Shown here: in pieces, positions 9,348-16,525 of the stretch
Layout: each line of letters opens with the position of its first letter
Numbering within the stretch: the first letter of the stretch is position 1
Source of the DNA: Nostoc sp. TCL240-02
GTDB taxonomy: Bacteria > Cyanobacteriota > Cyanobacteriia > Cyanobacteriales > Nostocaceae
NCBI RefSeq assembly: GCF_013343235.1
Contig: NZ_CP040094.1
Location: forward strand, 5,141,001 to 5,205,000
Length of the DNA stretch: 64,000 bases
Direction of reading: 5' to 3'
Notes under the pieces: model-generated
Told to the model about the DNA's origin: nothing
The model's input: the letters and a program-made list of their open reading frames with translations, nothing else
Databases searched by the model: none
Translations under genes and position numbers: made by a program

Positions 9348-9475
9348 GCGTCCCTCCTGTCCATACCACGGCAAGGGTGTAATGGAGTGCATTCGTTGTT
9401 GGTGGCTAATGCTCTTGGGGCGAAAAAATGCACGAGAAATAGAGCAGCGAGTATTGCTACTGAAAAACTTTTCAT
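9344..9475 (-). CDS. 43-residue secreted micro-peptide with Cys pair
   Basis: The peptide starts MKSFSVAILAALFLVHFF and has a classic signal sequence: a Lys, a hydrophobic core of about 15 residues and an ALA cleavage motif (residues 22-24). The predicted mature part is about 19 residues with two Cys and a basic end. A close relative of identical length sits at the same place in cluster B (26183-26314). The ATGA overlap with the downstream gene shows translational coupling. The ATG overlaps a variant of the 14-bp palindrome (9461-9474). A secreted or periplasmic peptide, or a small lysis or superinfection-exclusion factor, is possible; no family is recognised. Confidence 0.7.
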   Translation of the reverse strand: MKSFSVAILAALFLVHFFAPRALATNNECTPLHPCRGMDRRDA

Positions 9476-9498
9476 CTTTCTAAATTCTGTTGATAAAA

Positions 9499-9828
9499 CT
9501 ATGACTGTTTAATTTGTTCTCTAAGCGCTGCTATACTGCGCTGGTGAAACTCGATTTCATCCTTGACCACTGCTTGCAGCTCCTCGCTCGTCAGAGGTTC
9601 AATCTCTGACTCTGCGAGCATATTCAAGTCCAAAATTTCTTCATCGTTTTCCAGCAACCAGTAACGCCATTCCTCTGTTTCGTCAGTTATCTTCACCAGA
9701 TCCGGAGGATAGTACTCCATGCCGATGATTCGACCTTGCTTTACCATCTGTCCAAAACGGTATTTTGGTTGTTTGTAGACACTGGGGATGGCAATAAATT
9801 TTTGTTTTCTACGGTTACGTGCTGTCAT
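9499..9828 (-). CDS. KYxFG-domain small protein, paralogue of 26336-26662
   Basis: This 109-residue protein begins MTARNRRKQKFIAIPSVY, followed by the PKYRFGQMVKQGRIIGMEY signature shared with the HNH proteins and with the proteins at 24673, 25002 and 26336. The C-terminus is an amphipathic helix (FHQRSIAALREQIKQ). The N-terminal half probably forms a small beta-barrel, by its strand-like pattern and Gly positions. It follows the antirepressor gene by 9 bp, with a GAGGGAT ribosome-binding site. Molecular function unknown. Confidence 0.75.
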   Translation of the reverse strand: MTARNRRKQKFIAIPSVYKQPKYRFGQMVKQGRIIGMEYYPPDLVKITDETEEWRYWLLENDEEILDLNMLAESEIEPLTSEELQAVVKDEIEFHQRSIAALREQIKQS

Positions 9829-9837
9829 CTCATCCCT

Positions 9838-10611
9838 CTACAGTTCAATCGCTTCCAATACCGACAGATGCCACTGCAAAGACTGGATAGTTTTATCTCT
9901 CCCCTTAGCAGTGTCTAGTACCAGTTGGCTGTAATCCTTACCTTTTTCAGTGGGCAGATAAGCGGGGTTTTTATCTGGATTGGGAGTTTGAAAACCTTGC
10001 TCTATAAGTAGTTTATTAACCCTAATGGCACTCCACTTTTCGCCAGTTTGGGCTGACAATTTCTCGCCTAATTGTGTTGGTCTAACCAAGCTTTTATCTA
10101 CTGGAATAGCTAAGGCTGATTTTGCTATCTCTGCTGCTTCTAGTAGAACGGGGTTGTAAGATGCGATCGCATTTAACTTCACCCCCGCGATCAGCTTCGG
10201 ATCTAATCCCGCACCACCCAAGGTTAAATCAAACAAATCTGAGATTTCTTGAGCGGTAGGAGTAGGAAGTATTGGGGGTTGTTCGGCTTGGGGAAGTTCA
10301 TACTTGCCAGTTTTGCGAATACTGGGAAGAACTTCTGACGTTACCCACTTTTTGAACCGTTTCGCTTGTGCTTTACGACTACCTAAAACTAAGGAATACA
10401 AACCAGACTCGTTTACCGAAAGCATCTCTTGAGAACCGCTAGGGGTTTGCGTTAAACGCAAACCCTTTTCGTCGTCGTCTAATCGTCTGGTTTGAGAAAT
10501 GTTGATTTCTAGAATTTCACAAATGTCTTGAGCTATCCACCAAGGATCAATTGCTGTGCCAACAAACCGAACCTCATGTGACTCAAATTGAAATACTGTT
10601 AAGTTGCTCAT
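9838..10611 (-). CDS. BRO-N family phage antirepressor
   Basis: This 257-residue protein has an N-terminal BRO-N domain (residues 1-105): FESHEVRFVG, WWIAQDICEILEI, a DDDEKG segment, MLSVNESGLYSLVLGSRKAQAKRFKKWVTSEVLPSIRKTG. Such domains bind DNA or relieve repression by phage repressors. The C-terminal half contains a segment about LGEKLSAQTGEKWSAIRVNKLL that looks like a small winged or coiled DNA-binding helix pair. The start at 10611 is chosen by homology with the paralogue at 26667, whose start is fixed by an ATGA overlap. It heads cluster A together with the gene at 10740, downstream of a divergent HTH regulator, which is a typical lysis-lysogeny arrangement. Confidence 0.85.
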   Translation of the reverse strand: MSNLTVFQFESHEVRFVGTAIDPWWIAQDICEILEINISQTRRLDDDEKGLRLTQTPSGSQEMLSVNESGLYSLVLGSRKAQAKRFKKWVTSEVLPSIRKTGKYELPQAEQPPILPTPTAQEISDLFDLTLGGAGLDPKLIAGVKLNAIASYNPVLLEAAEIAKSALAIPVDKSLVRPTQLGEKLSAQTGEKWSAIRVNKLLIEQGFQTPNPDKNPAYLPTEKGKDYSQLVLDTAKGRDKTIQSLQWHLSVLEAIEL

Positions 10612-10739
10612 TTTGGTTTCACCGTAAATGCATAAAACAGCGAAAAGTGTGGTCATGGGGGTTTCCCCCAGGAACAACTTTTCAAGACAAGGAAGAGGCA
10701 CTGGTTTAAGTGCCTCAAAAGGTGATAGGAGTTTATGTT

Positions 10740-11039
10740 TTACGTTGCGAGAATTGCGTTTATTGCTTGGCTATCAGTTGACCACTGACTACGCTGTTCG
10801 GTGTTGCAAGGCTGAGATATCCAGAAGCCATCCAGCCTCTGATAGAAAGTGCCGAGTAGGTTAATGCCTTTTTCTCCACCCCAAACGCGGTAGAGCTTGC
10901 CGAAGACATCATCAGTTGAATCAATTTCGTAAACTGCTGCTTCTTCTGATTGCTCGGTGAGATGAAGATTTAGCTGGAATTGTGCGTTAGCGAAGCTTTC
11001 CGAAGGAATCGCTTGATTGTCTAAAACCGTTGATGCCAT
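10740..11039 (-). CDS. Hypothetical protein, first gene of early cluster A
   Basis: This 99-residue acidic protein (MASTVLDNQAIPSE...) contains an aromatic FGKLYRVWGGEKGINLLGTFY segment of beta type. The ATG at 11039 is taken over the longer frame at 11054. It lies directly after the promoter region shared with the divergent HTH gene at 11225. No counterpart was found in cluster B, where a different gene takes this position. Function unknown. Confidence 0.65.
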   Translation of the reverse strand: MASTVLDNQAIPSESFANAQFQLNLHLTEQSEEAAVYEIDSTDDVFGKLYRVWGGEKGINLLGTFYQRLDGFWISQPCNTEQRSQWSTDSQAINAILAT

Positions 11040-11110
11040 AATGAAAGTCTCCATGAATTATGTGGATAGAGAGGCGCTTAAGTTTGCGAGACGGGGGCGC
11101 TTTCTCTATA

Positions 11111-11190
11111 ACTATAGTCTCGCCATTACGACTAGATGTCAAGCATTAAAGCTATTTTATTGACGTATAGGTTAGAAAAGTATATTCTAA
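11111..11190. promoter_or_regulatory. Divergent promoter region with operator-like inverted repeat
   Basis: Rightward: TTGACG (11160-11165), 17-bp spacer, TATTCT (11183-11188) in front of the HTH gene. The inverted repeat TTAGAA (11172-11177) and TTCTAA (11185-11190) overlaps the -10 box, a likely operator. Leftward: TTGACA (11142 to 11137) with either GACTAT at 17 bp or TATAGT at 20 bp serves cluster A. Confidence 0.6.
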
Positions 11191-11224
11191 GGATAGATTC
11201 CACTCATTAGAAGGTAATTTAAAG

Positions 11225-11461
11225 ATGCAGTACATAGCATCATTACCAATGCCCATCAAGTGGAACCTGGCTTATCTCATGCTTGAACGTGACGTAAAGA
11301 CTGGAGAACTGGCAGAACTTACGGGACTTCATCCTAGTACGATTTCAAAGCTTAAGGCATACCGAGAAATGCCGAAAAGACTAGACAGGGACACTCTTAT
11401 CCAACTTTGTAAAGCCCTTAAATGCAAGCCTGGAGACTTGCTTGAATACCAAGATGAATAA
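11225..11461 (+). CDS. XRE-family HTH regulator, Cro/CI-like
   Basis: This 78-residue protein is essentially a single helix-turn-helix domain: LAYLMLERDVKTGELAELTGLHPSTISKLKAY followed by the DTLIQLCKALKCKPGDLLEY end typical of short phage Cro/CI-like repressors. Its HTH closely resembles the C-terminal HTH of the GIY-YIG fusion at 29539 (GELAEL.G.HP.TIS.LK). It is divergent from cluster A across a region with an operator-like repeat, so autoregulation and control of cluster A are likely. Confidence 0.85.
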   Translation: MQYIASLPMPIKWNLAYLMLERDVKTGELAELTGLHPSTISKLKAYREMPKRLDRDTLIQLCKALKCKPGDLLEYQDE

Positions 11462-11573
11462 ACAAATACGTACCTCAATTGGGCGGGGGAATTGAAGCTG
11501 CTGGATCGCTCTTTTAGGAGCGGGATGAAGGCGGAAGTTACGCAAGTAGCACCGGAGACTGAATATGCCTCCC
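11462..11573 (+). mobile_element. Relic of an IS200/IS605-type (TnpB) right end
   Basis: The sequence around 11528-11573 (AGTAGCACCGGAGACTGAAT then ATGCCTCCC) matches the 3' end of the intact element at 13755-13800, and similarity stops at the same base. Upstream, GCTC/GAGC and other short stems resemble the structured region that in such elements overlaps the 3' end of tnpB and encodes the omega RNA. The tnpB gene itself is missing, so this is a transposon remnant between the HTH gene and the protease gene. Confidence 0.6.
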
Positions 11574-11676
11574 ATCGATTTAAATGCAATCCTCGCCCTG
11601 CCTTCAGTGCTTTTGGAAGAGCGATCGCTTTTACCCCAAATGCCCTGCGTTTACTTTGTAAGAAAGAGTATTAATT

Positions 11677-12354
11677 ATGAGAGATAAAGCATTTGTCCAC
11701 ATTATAGAATCCCCATCTGATGAAGATATGCTTGATGGGCGAACAGAAGGAAAATCCCTTGCGTCATTGCTTACTTTAGCCGGAATTCCTCATTGCTACA
11801 ATCTAGTGGCAACAGAAAAAACATTGCGGATAGCACTTTATAAGAGTCTGCCTCATGAAATAGAAAAAACAGGAGGAAAGTTTCCAATTCTTCACTTTAG
11901 TATGCATGGAAATCCTGGAGGCATTGGATTAACAGATAATAGAGTTATTACATGGGACGAACTTTGTCATTTAATAATGCCAGTCCAGCAGTTATTGCAA
12001 GAGGCTTCCTTGGATTTATTGATTTGTATGTCTTCTTGTCATGGAAGTTTTGGGAGTCAAATGGCACAAACGAAACAAGGATACATCCCATTCAAGTTCT
12101 TGATAGGGAATAGAGATAGTGTCCCTTGGGATGATGCAGCAGTTGCTTATAAAGTTTTTTACCATCTTTTGTTTAAAGGACTTGACCTTAATCACTGTTA
12201 TGAAGTTATGCAATTGGCATCACATAACAACAAGTTTGAGGTATATAACGGGCAGGAAGTCCATCTTAACTGGATTAATTACAATCAACAAATCCGACAA
12301 AGATTGATAGAAGAAACGGCTCAGAGGCTACAACGACGGCGGATTATATTTTAG
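11677..12354 (+). CDS. Caspase/CHAT-like cysteine protease, predicted
   Basis: This 225-residue protein has the two signatures of the caspase-hemoglobinase fold: a His-Gly motif after a hydrophobic strand (ILHFSMHGNPGG, His77) and a Cys-containing motif after a second strand (LDLLICMSSCHGSF, Cys121). The spacing suits CHAT-type peptidases. No other domain is present, so this is a stand-alone protease or a degenerate one. It lies between a transposon relic and tnpB, 17 bp before tnpB. CHAT and caspase-like proteases often act as effectors in bacterial defence and cell death. No obvious partner is adjacent, so its target and trigger are unknown. Confidence 0.65.
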   Translation: MRDKAFVHIIESPSDEDMLDGRTEGKSLASLLTLAGIPHCYNLVATEKTLRIALYKSLPHEIEKTGGKFPILHFSMHGNPGGIGLTDNRVITWDELCHLIMPVQQLLQEASLDLLICMSSCHGSFGSQMAQTKQGYIPFKFLIGNRDSVPWDDAAVAYKVFYHLLFKGLDLNHCYEVMQLASHNNKFEVYNGQEVHLNWINYNQQIRQRLIEETAQRLQRRRIIF

Positions 12355-12371
12355 CGGAAAGCAAGTAATAT

Positions 12372-13916
12372 ATGAAGACGCTTGAATTTAAAATTTACCC
12401 GTCAACTACCCAAGCACAAACTATTGATTTGTGGTTAGAGCAGTTGAAGTGGGTGTGGAATAGGGGGCTTGAAATTCGCCTAGAAGCACAGCAACGACGC
12501 TGGAAGGAGAAAGTAAATCGCCCCTTGCCAGACAGCCTAAAACTCAAATGGAAGAACGGTAAATTGGTAGGCTGTGGAGTACGTAAAACCAAGGCTGGAC
12601 ACAAATATTGTGAAATTCGTACTTGCCGCAATATTGAAAATCCACAAAAATTTGCACAGTGTGAATTTTTCAGAAGCGACAATATCCCTAACTGGCTGCG
12701 AGATGTTCCTGCAAAGTTTAGATCGAGTGTAAATGACGCCTTAGACAAAGCCTGGAAAGCATACACCAACCCCAAACACCCAGGCAGACGGCCTAAATTC
12801 AAGGGCAAGTATGACAAACTCAAATCGCTCCTCAATCGCAATGCTGGAGGCAAAGCTAAAGAACTCAAGCCTGAAAAAATTTCTGGCAGTGATAACGGTT
12901 ATGTTTGCTTTCCCAAGTTGGGTAAGTTGTACATCAAAGGTTTATTTAAACGATTCTCTGCTAACTGTAATTATGGTGCAGCAAGAATACTAAAAGAACC
13001 ATCGGGTTACTATCTCCAGGTATGCGTCTCGTCCACTGATATTCAACTACCACCCAACAACAAGGCAGTCGGTATCGATCCTGGTGTAAGTGCCGTTATT
13101 GCCACTGACAAAGGGCGATTAGTGCCGAATCCCAGACTCTTAGACAAAAAATCAAAGCGACTTCGCTTTCTTCAGCGTAAGCTGGCACGACAACATAAGG
13201 ATAGCAACAGCGCCAAGAAAACTAAAAAACTGATTGCCCTATGTCATGAAAAAATTCGACGCACCCGCAATGCTTTCTACCACAAACTCAGCACTAAGTT
13301 GGTGCGTGAGTATGGCGCGATCGCATTTGAAGACACCAAGCTGCAAAATATGACCCGTCGCCCGAAAGCTGTATTGAGAGAAGACGGCAACGGGTACGAG
13401 CAAAACGGAGCCAAGCGCAAGGCTGGATTAAACCGCAGCTTGCTAGATGTAGGTATTGGTGACTTGAGAGCCAAAATTGAGGCTAAGGCTGCATCTTGGG
13501 GCAGAGAATTTGAACGCACTCATGCACCATATTCTAGTCAGAATTGCCATTGTTGCGGTATCAAAGGCGATAGATGTAATCAATCAGAATTTATTTGTAT
13601 TAACCCTGAGTGCAAAGCTTACGGGCTAATACAGCAAGCAGATACCAACGCTTCACAGAATCATCTGCTCAATTCAAGTTTCCTTATTTCAGGGAAGTAC
13701 CGCTCTTGGGAGTGGGAGCTTATGCCACTGAAGGGGGGCGAAACGCCTTCGATGCAGGTGGAAGCTGTGCAAACAGCACCGGAAGCTGAATATGCTTCCC
13801 GATCGCGAGGACTGGGACAATCACAAGCCTCACTCACATCTCAAAAACGCTCGCAAACAAGCTGTATTCAACTCACTTTATGGGATTGGGCAGCACAAAT
13901 GGATGCGGGAGGATGA
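12372..13916 (+). CDS. tnpB: TnpB RNA-guided endonuclease of IS200/IS605 group
   Basis: TnpB is a transposon-encoded nuclease guided by an omega RNA. All catalytic parts of its RuvC-like domain are visible: Asp236 in VGIDPGVSAV, Glu320 in AIAFEDTKLQNM and Asp424 in QQADTNASQN. The zinc ribbon has Cys392, Cys395, Cys409 and Cys414. The N-terminal helix-rich OrfB region is intact. Homology with the relic at 11528-11573 shows the transposon right end at 13800, so about the last 38 residues are read from flanking DNA and are not native. No tnpA is present, so the element would need a transposase in trans. It appears recent and possibly active as a nuclease. Confidence 0.92.
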   Translation: MKTLEFKIYPSTTQAQTIDLWLEQLKWVWNRGLEIRLEAQQRRWKEKVNRPLPDSLKLKWKNGKLVGCGVRKTKAGHKYCEIRTCRNIENPQKFAQCEFFRSDNIPNWLRDVPAKFRSSVNDALDKAWKAYTNPKHPGRRPKFKGKYDKLKSLLNRNAGGKAKELKPEKISGSDNGYVCFPKLGKLYIKGLFKRFSANCNYGAARILKEPSGYYLQVCVSSTDIQLPPNNKAVGIDPGVSAVIATDKGRLVPNPRLLDKKSKRLRFLQRKLARQHKDSNSAKKTKKLIALCHEKIRRTRNAFYHKLSTKLVREYGAIAFEDTKLQNMTRRPKAVLREDGNGYEQNGAKRKAGLNRSLLDVGIGDLRAKIEAKAASWGREFERTHAPYSSQNCHCCGIKGDRCNQSEFICINPECKAYGLIQQADTNASQNHLLNSSFLISGKYRSWEWELMPLKGGETPSMQVEAVQTAPEAEYASRSRGLGQSQASLTSQKRSQTSCIQLTLWDWAAQMDAGG

Positions 13917-14022
13917 TGGCGATCGCAAGCTGGCTGATTGGTTGACTGTCATGGGCGATCGCTCAAGTGGCTATAATCACCTCATGATTCCTGTGTCAGT
14001 AGTTGGCTGTAGGGGACGGTAA
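13801..14022 (+). pseudogene. ORF fragment interrupted by the tnpB element
   Basis: Just beyond the transposon right end, one frame reads about 70 residues (DWDNHKPHSHLKNARKQ..., GIGQHKWMREDDGDRKLADW...) with balanced protein-like composition and no start of its own. It is probably the remnant of a gene cut by the insertion. The corresponding 5' part was not found in this window. It could also be a chance frame. Confidence 0.35.
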
Positions 14023-14254
14023 CAGAGCAAGGGGAATCAATGGTTGGTAGCAAATATTTACGAGCATACTTATCAAGTGGCTTACTCCAATTGCCATAAG
14101 CTTCTCCGTCCTCTACAGTCCAAGTGACTGAAATGATTACTTGGAGCGAAATCTCATCAGACTTAAAAAATGGTAGCCACTGCTGACGACGGCAGACAAT
14201 GCAACCTCCGTTTAGCCCAGCCCAAAACCTGACAAATACCCATCTATGAAACAT
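13982..14254 (-). CDS. Hypothetical phage protein after endolysin
   Basis: This 90-residue protein follows the endolysin by 2 bp when started at M 14254; the frame is open to 14272. It contains a hydrophobic strand (ISLQVIISVTWTVEDG) and two N-terminal Cys. Its position after the endolysin could fit an accessory lysis or tail protein, but nothing in the sequence proves this. Confidence 0.5.
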   Translation of the reverse strand: MFHRWVFVRFWAGLNGGCIVCRRQQWLPFFKSDEISLQVIISVTWTVEDGEAYGNWSKPLDKYARKYLLPTIDSPCSVTVPYSQLLTQES

Positions 14255-14256
14255 TG

Positions 14257-14766
14257 CTAATTTGCAAGCCAAAGTTGAGCTTCTCTTGTCCGGCGACGAC
14301 GTAACCCAGTTTCTACGTTACTGCCTGGATTGCAGTACAAACTAAAAACTCGCGTTACTTCCTTGACATCGCTCCATTGGTCAGAATTTTTTAGCAGTCT
14401 GCTAATGCTGGCAAAGCCGGAACCGTTGTAAAAATTTTTACCTAAATTGTAGCCAAAGCTCAAAATCGCTCCTTTCTGGTTATCATTCAAGTCACCCCAA
14501 GCAGGGATTTTTTGAAGTCCTGGCAGGTAATCTTTCTCCAATTGGGTGATTAGCATCTCATCAGCTTGTTCTTGGGTGATACTTTCCCCTAATTGCCAAT
14601 TACTACCATCCAATTTTTTGGTAGCACCCCAGCCGATAGTTATGGGTTTGCCCCCTGTGCGTGGATCGGGGTAGGCGTGGAGGTTGCAGCCCTCAAATTC
14701 TTTAATTAGGTCTAGACCTGGTGTTGGTAGTTTTGTCACGGCGATCGCTGTTATGAACACGCTCAT
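14257..14766 (-). CDS. Endolysin, GH24 lysozyme (T4/lambdoid type)
   Basis: This 169-residue muramidase cleaves the MurNAc-GlcNAc bond of peptidoglycan at the end of the phage cycle. The catalytic Glu lies in LIKEFEGCNLHAYPD (Glu25), followed by the family TIGWGAT motif, FGYNLGKNF and the C-terminal GLRRRRTREAQLWL that is diagnostic for GH24 endolysins. Length is normal. There is a short hydrophobic N-terminus but not a clear SAR or signal sequence, so a holin elsewhere may be needed. It is in a leftward run with the tail-type gene at 15311 and two small unknown genes. Confidence 0.92.
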   Translation of the reverse strand: MSVFITAIAVTKLPTPGLDLIKEFEGCNLHAYPDPRTGGKPITIGWGATKKLDGSNWQLGESITQEQADEMLITQLEKDYLPGLQKIPAWGDLNDNQKGAILSFGYNLGKNFYNGSGFASISRLLKNSDQWSDVKEVTRVFSLYCNPGSNVETGLRRRRTREAQLWLAN

Positions 14767-14802
14767 AATTCCTCAGATCCGAAAGCATGATGTGTTGATT
14801 CG

Positions 14803-14994
14803 CTAATCGCTGTCTCCAACAATTTCGTTTACTTGCGAGGAAAGCTCCTCAATACTTTCGCACTCAAATACTTTTTCCCAAACTCTAAAGCCACAATCCC
14901 TTGTTTCTAAATAAAAGCCATTATGCTCAAATATACTAATTAAATGAGATAGCCTCTCTTCAAAATCGATTATATTTTCTGCTTTCTCGCTCAT
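14803..14994 (-). CDS. Small acidic hypothetical protein
   Basis: This 63-residue acidic protein (MSEKAENIIDFEERLS...) has the look of a small phage regulator or inhibitor, with alternate helix and strand segments. It lies 36 bp upstream of the endolysin on the same strand and faces the + strand ORF at 15004 across a 9-bp gap. No family is recognised. Confidence 0.55.
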   Translation of the reverse strand: MSEKAENIIDFEERLSHLISIFEHNGFYLETRDCGFRVWEKVFECESIEELSSQVNEIVGDSD

Positions 14995-15003
14995 GTTGTC
15001 ACC

Positions 15004-15390
15004 TTGCTAACTCCCTTGACGATTATGATCTTTTCCGAACAACGTGAGCGAACCCTAATTATCGTTCACTATACTGGGACAAAAATTGGCGATCGCACCC
15101 CATTTGACCATTTGGGCGTGATTACTAAAAATTTTCAGTGCAATAATCCTTTTAGCTCTCGTCTTACGCTGACTCAAGTCATAGAAATATTGTTAGATGA
15201 CCCAAAAAAGCACGATCAAGTGTTTGGGGATATGCCAGGTTCCTCAAAAATAGAGCGTGGAGAAGAGGTTGTTAGCTTGACGTTGTTTGTCAGTGATTAC
15301 GAGTCAGTTATCAAATCGTCTTGTCTAACTCCCTCAAAACAAAGCTTGCCACATAAGGATATAGGTGATTCCTCTGCCACTGGCTTTTAG
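15004..15390 (+). CDS. Possible small protein on the opposite strand
   Basis: A 128-residue frame (or 121 from M 15025) has protein-like composition, with a strand-rich start (RTLIIVHYTGTKIGD) and a helical middle (LTQVIEILLDDPKKHDQVFG). It fills the gap between two leftward genes but overlaps the 3' end of the tail-type gene by 80 bp. It could be a moron gene or a chance frame. Confidence 0.4.
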   Translation: MLTPLTIMIFSEQRERTLIIVHYTGTKIGDRTPFDHLGVITKNFQCNNPFSSRLTLTQVIEILLDDPKKHDQVFGDMPGSSKIERGEEVVSLTLFVSDYESVIKSSCLTPSKQSLPHKDIGDSSATGF

Positions 15391-15778
15391 GTTCAAACAT
15401 CCGAGCAAAAAACCGTGCTGGATAAGATACGCCACCCGTGAAAGTTGTTTGACTCCCCCCAGCAGCCAGCGCCCTTGTCCTTGCCCCCTGCTCAATAAAA
15501 TCTTGGATACTGTCGTCAACGGTAATGCTGTAATTACCTTGATTTCGGCGTTTTGCATCGCACTCTCCAAATATCGCCCCTAACCCCCGCCACTGCTCAA
15601 TTGTCACCATTGCGCTGATTGTCCAAATATGCTTCGGTTCGTAAAACGGGCCAGAATCTAGAGGTGTCCCGACGATTGAATATTCAGTTTGTCCTGTGTC
15701 GGCGAGGATGCGATCGTAACTGACAAAACGCTTTAGGTTGACTGATATTCCAGAGATGGAGAGGGTGAGTTGGCGCAC
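15311..15778 (-). CDS. Phage tail-type structural protein
   Basis: This 155-residue protein starts with GTG and reads MRQLTLSISGISVNLKRFVSYD. The beta-rich sequence with RRNQGNYSITVDDSIQDFIEQG and a YVASFVLRELDK end matches the sort of small minor tail proteins encoded after tape-measure genes in cyanobacterial prophages. It lies upstream of the endolysin, consistent with a tail-lysis order. Its proper partner, the tape-measure gene, survives nearby only as the relic at 22282. Confidence 0.6.
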   Translation of the reverse strand: MRQLTLSISGISVNLKRFVSYDRILADTGQTEYSIVGTPLDSGPFYEPKHIWTISAMVTIEQWRGLGAIFGECDAKRRNQGNYSITVDDSIQDFIEQGARTRALAAGGSQTTFTGGVSYPARFFARMFEPKSQWQRNHLYPYVASFVLRELDKTI

Positions 15779-15841
15779 GGGAGTAAGTAGCTAAGAACCA
15801 ATCTCAGGTTTCCTAATCTCCTACTAAATCTTGAAGCTTCC

Positions 15842-15855
15842 TGAAAAATTTTTCA
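15842..15855. repeat. 14-bp palindrome TGAAAAATTTTTCA, copy 2
   Basis: Exact copy in the gap between the tail-type gene and the truncated Rep-like gene. A related GAAAATTTTCCATAGGGTC sequence lies 87 bp further on and has a counterpart at 53962-53980. Confidence 0.85.
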
Positions 15856-16005
15856 CAAAGCTCGTATTAGCGATCGCGTAGGGTTTAACTGAAAATATTC
15901 ATTGCTCTCTCAAAACAGAACCAATCAAGAAAATTTTCCATAGGGTCTTCGTGGAAATAGGAGATGAGTGCGATGGCGTAACCGCCCACTGACTGCACGA
16001 CGCTG

Positions 16006-16473
16006 ATGCTTGTAGATGCCACACAGGGTCAACCCACTTTGTTGTCAGCAGAAAATGAGATTTCGGGTGTTGAAGTGAAAGACTGTCATGAAGGCGAAGG
16101 TTCCGCCGCGCCTGCCGTGCAGCATGAACAAACCTTTACAAACACCGAGATATTAAATATTCTAAACGCTGCAAATCAGGGAGTTTGTCCTTCTAAGGAT
16201 GCGATCGCTTTTCTACTAGAAACACCTCATGCACGGTCACTCATGGGTGCAATTACAAATAATCCGCAGTGGGGTATCAAGTTATCAGATTACTCCACAG
16301 TCCCGCAAGATTCTAAATTGCGATCGGGGCGACTCAATCGACTTAAATCCTATGCGTTGATTGGTGAATGTCCACCCGAAGAATTTCTAAAAGAATGCCA
16401 AAGTGACCCAGTGCTGGCGATTCAAATAAAACGAATGGCTTTGCAACAAAAAGCAATATCTGATGATTCCTGA
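16006..16473 (+). pseudogene. Truncated 3' copy of the Rep-like gene at 31649
   Basis: The 155 residues match the last third of the 386-residue protein at 31649-32809, with shared blocks TQGQPTLLSAENEISGV, VKDCHEGE, SANQGVCPSK, ETPHARSLMGAIT, NPQWGIKLSDYSTVPQ and ECQSDP. Similarity starts a few codons upstream of the first ATG (TDCTTL region), so the 5' two thirds were lost by deletion. The remaining frame is intact, so some product might still be made. Confidence 0.8.
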
Positions 16474-16525
16474 ATTTAAAGCATTGAGCGTGTAGTAAAA
16501 TTTGCTCACCTCTGTCAAATGGAAT

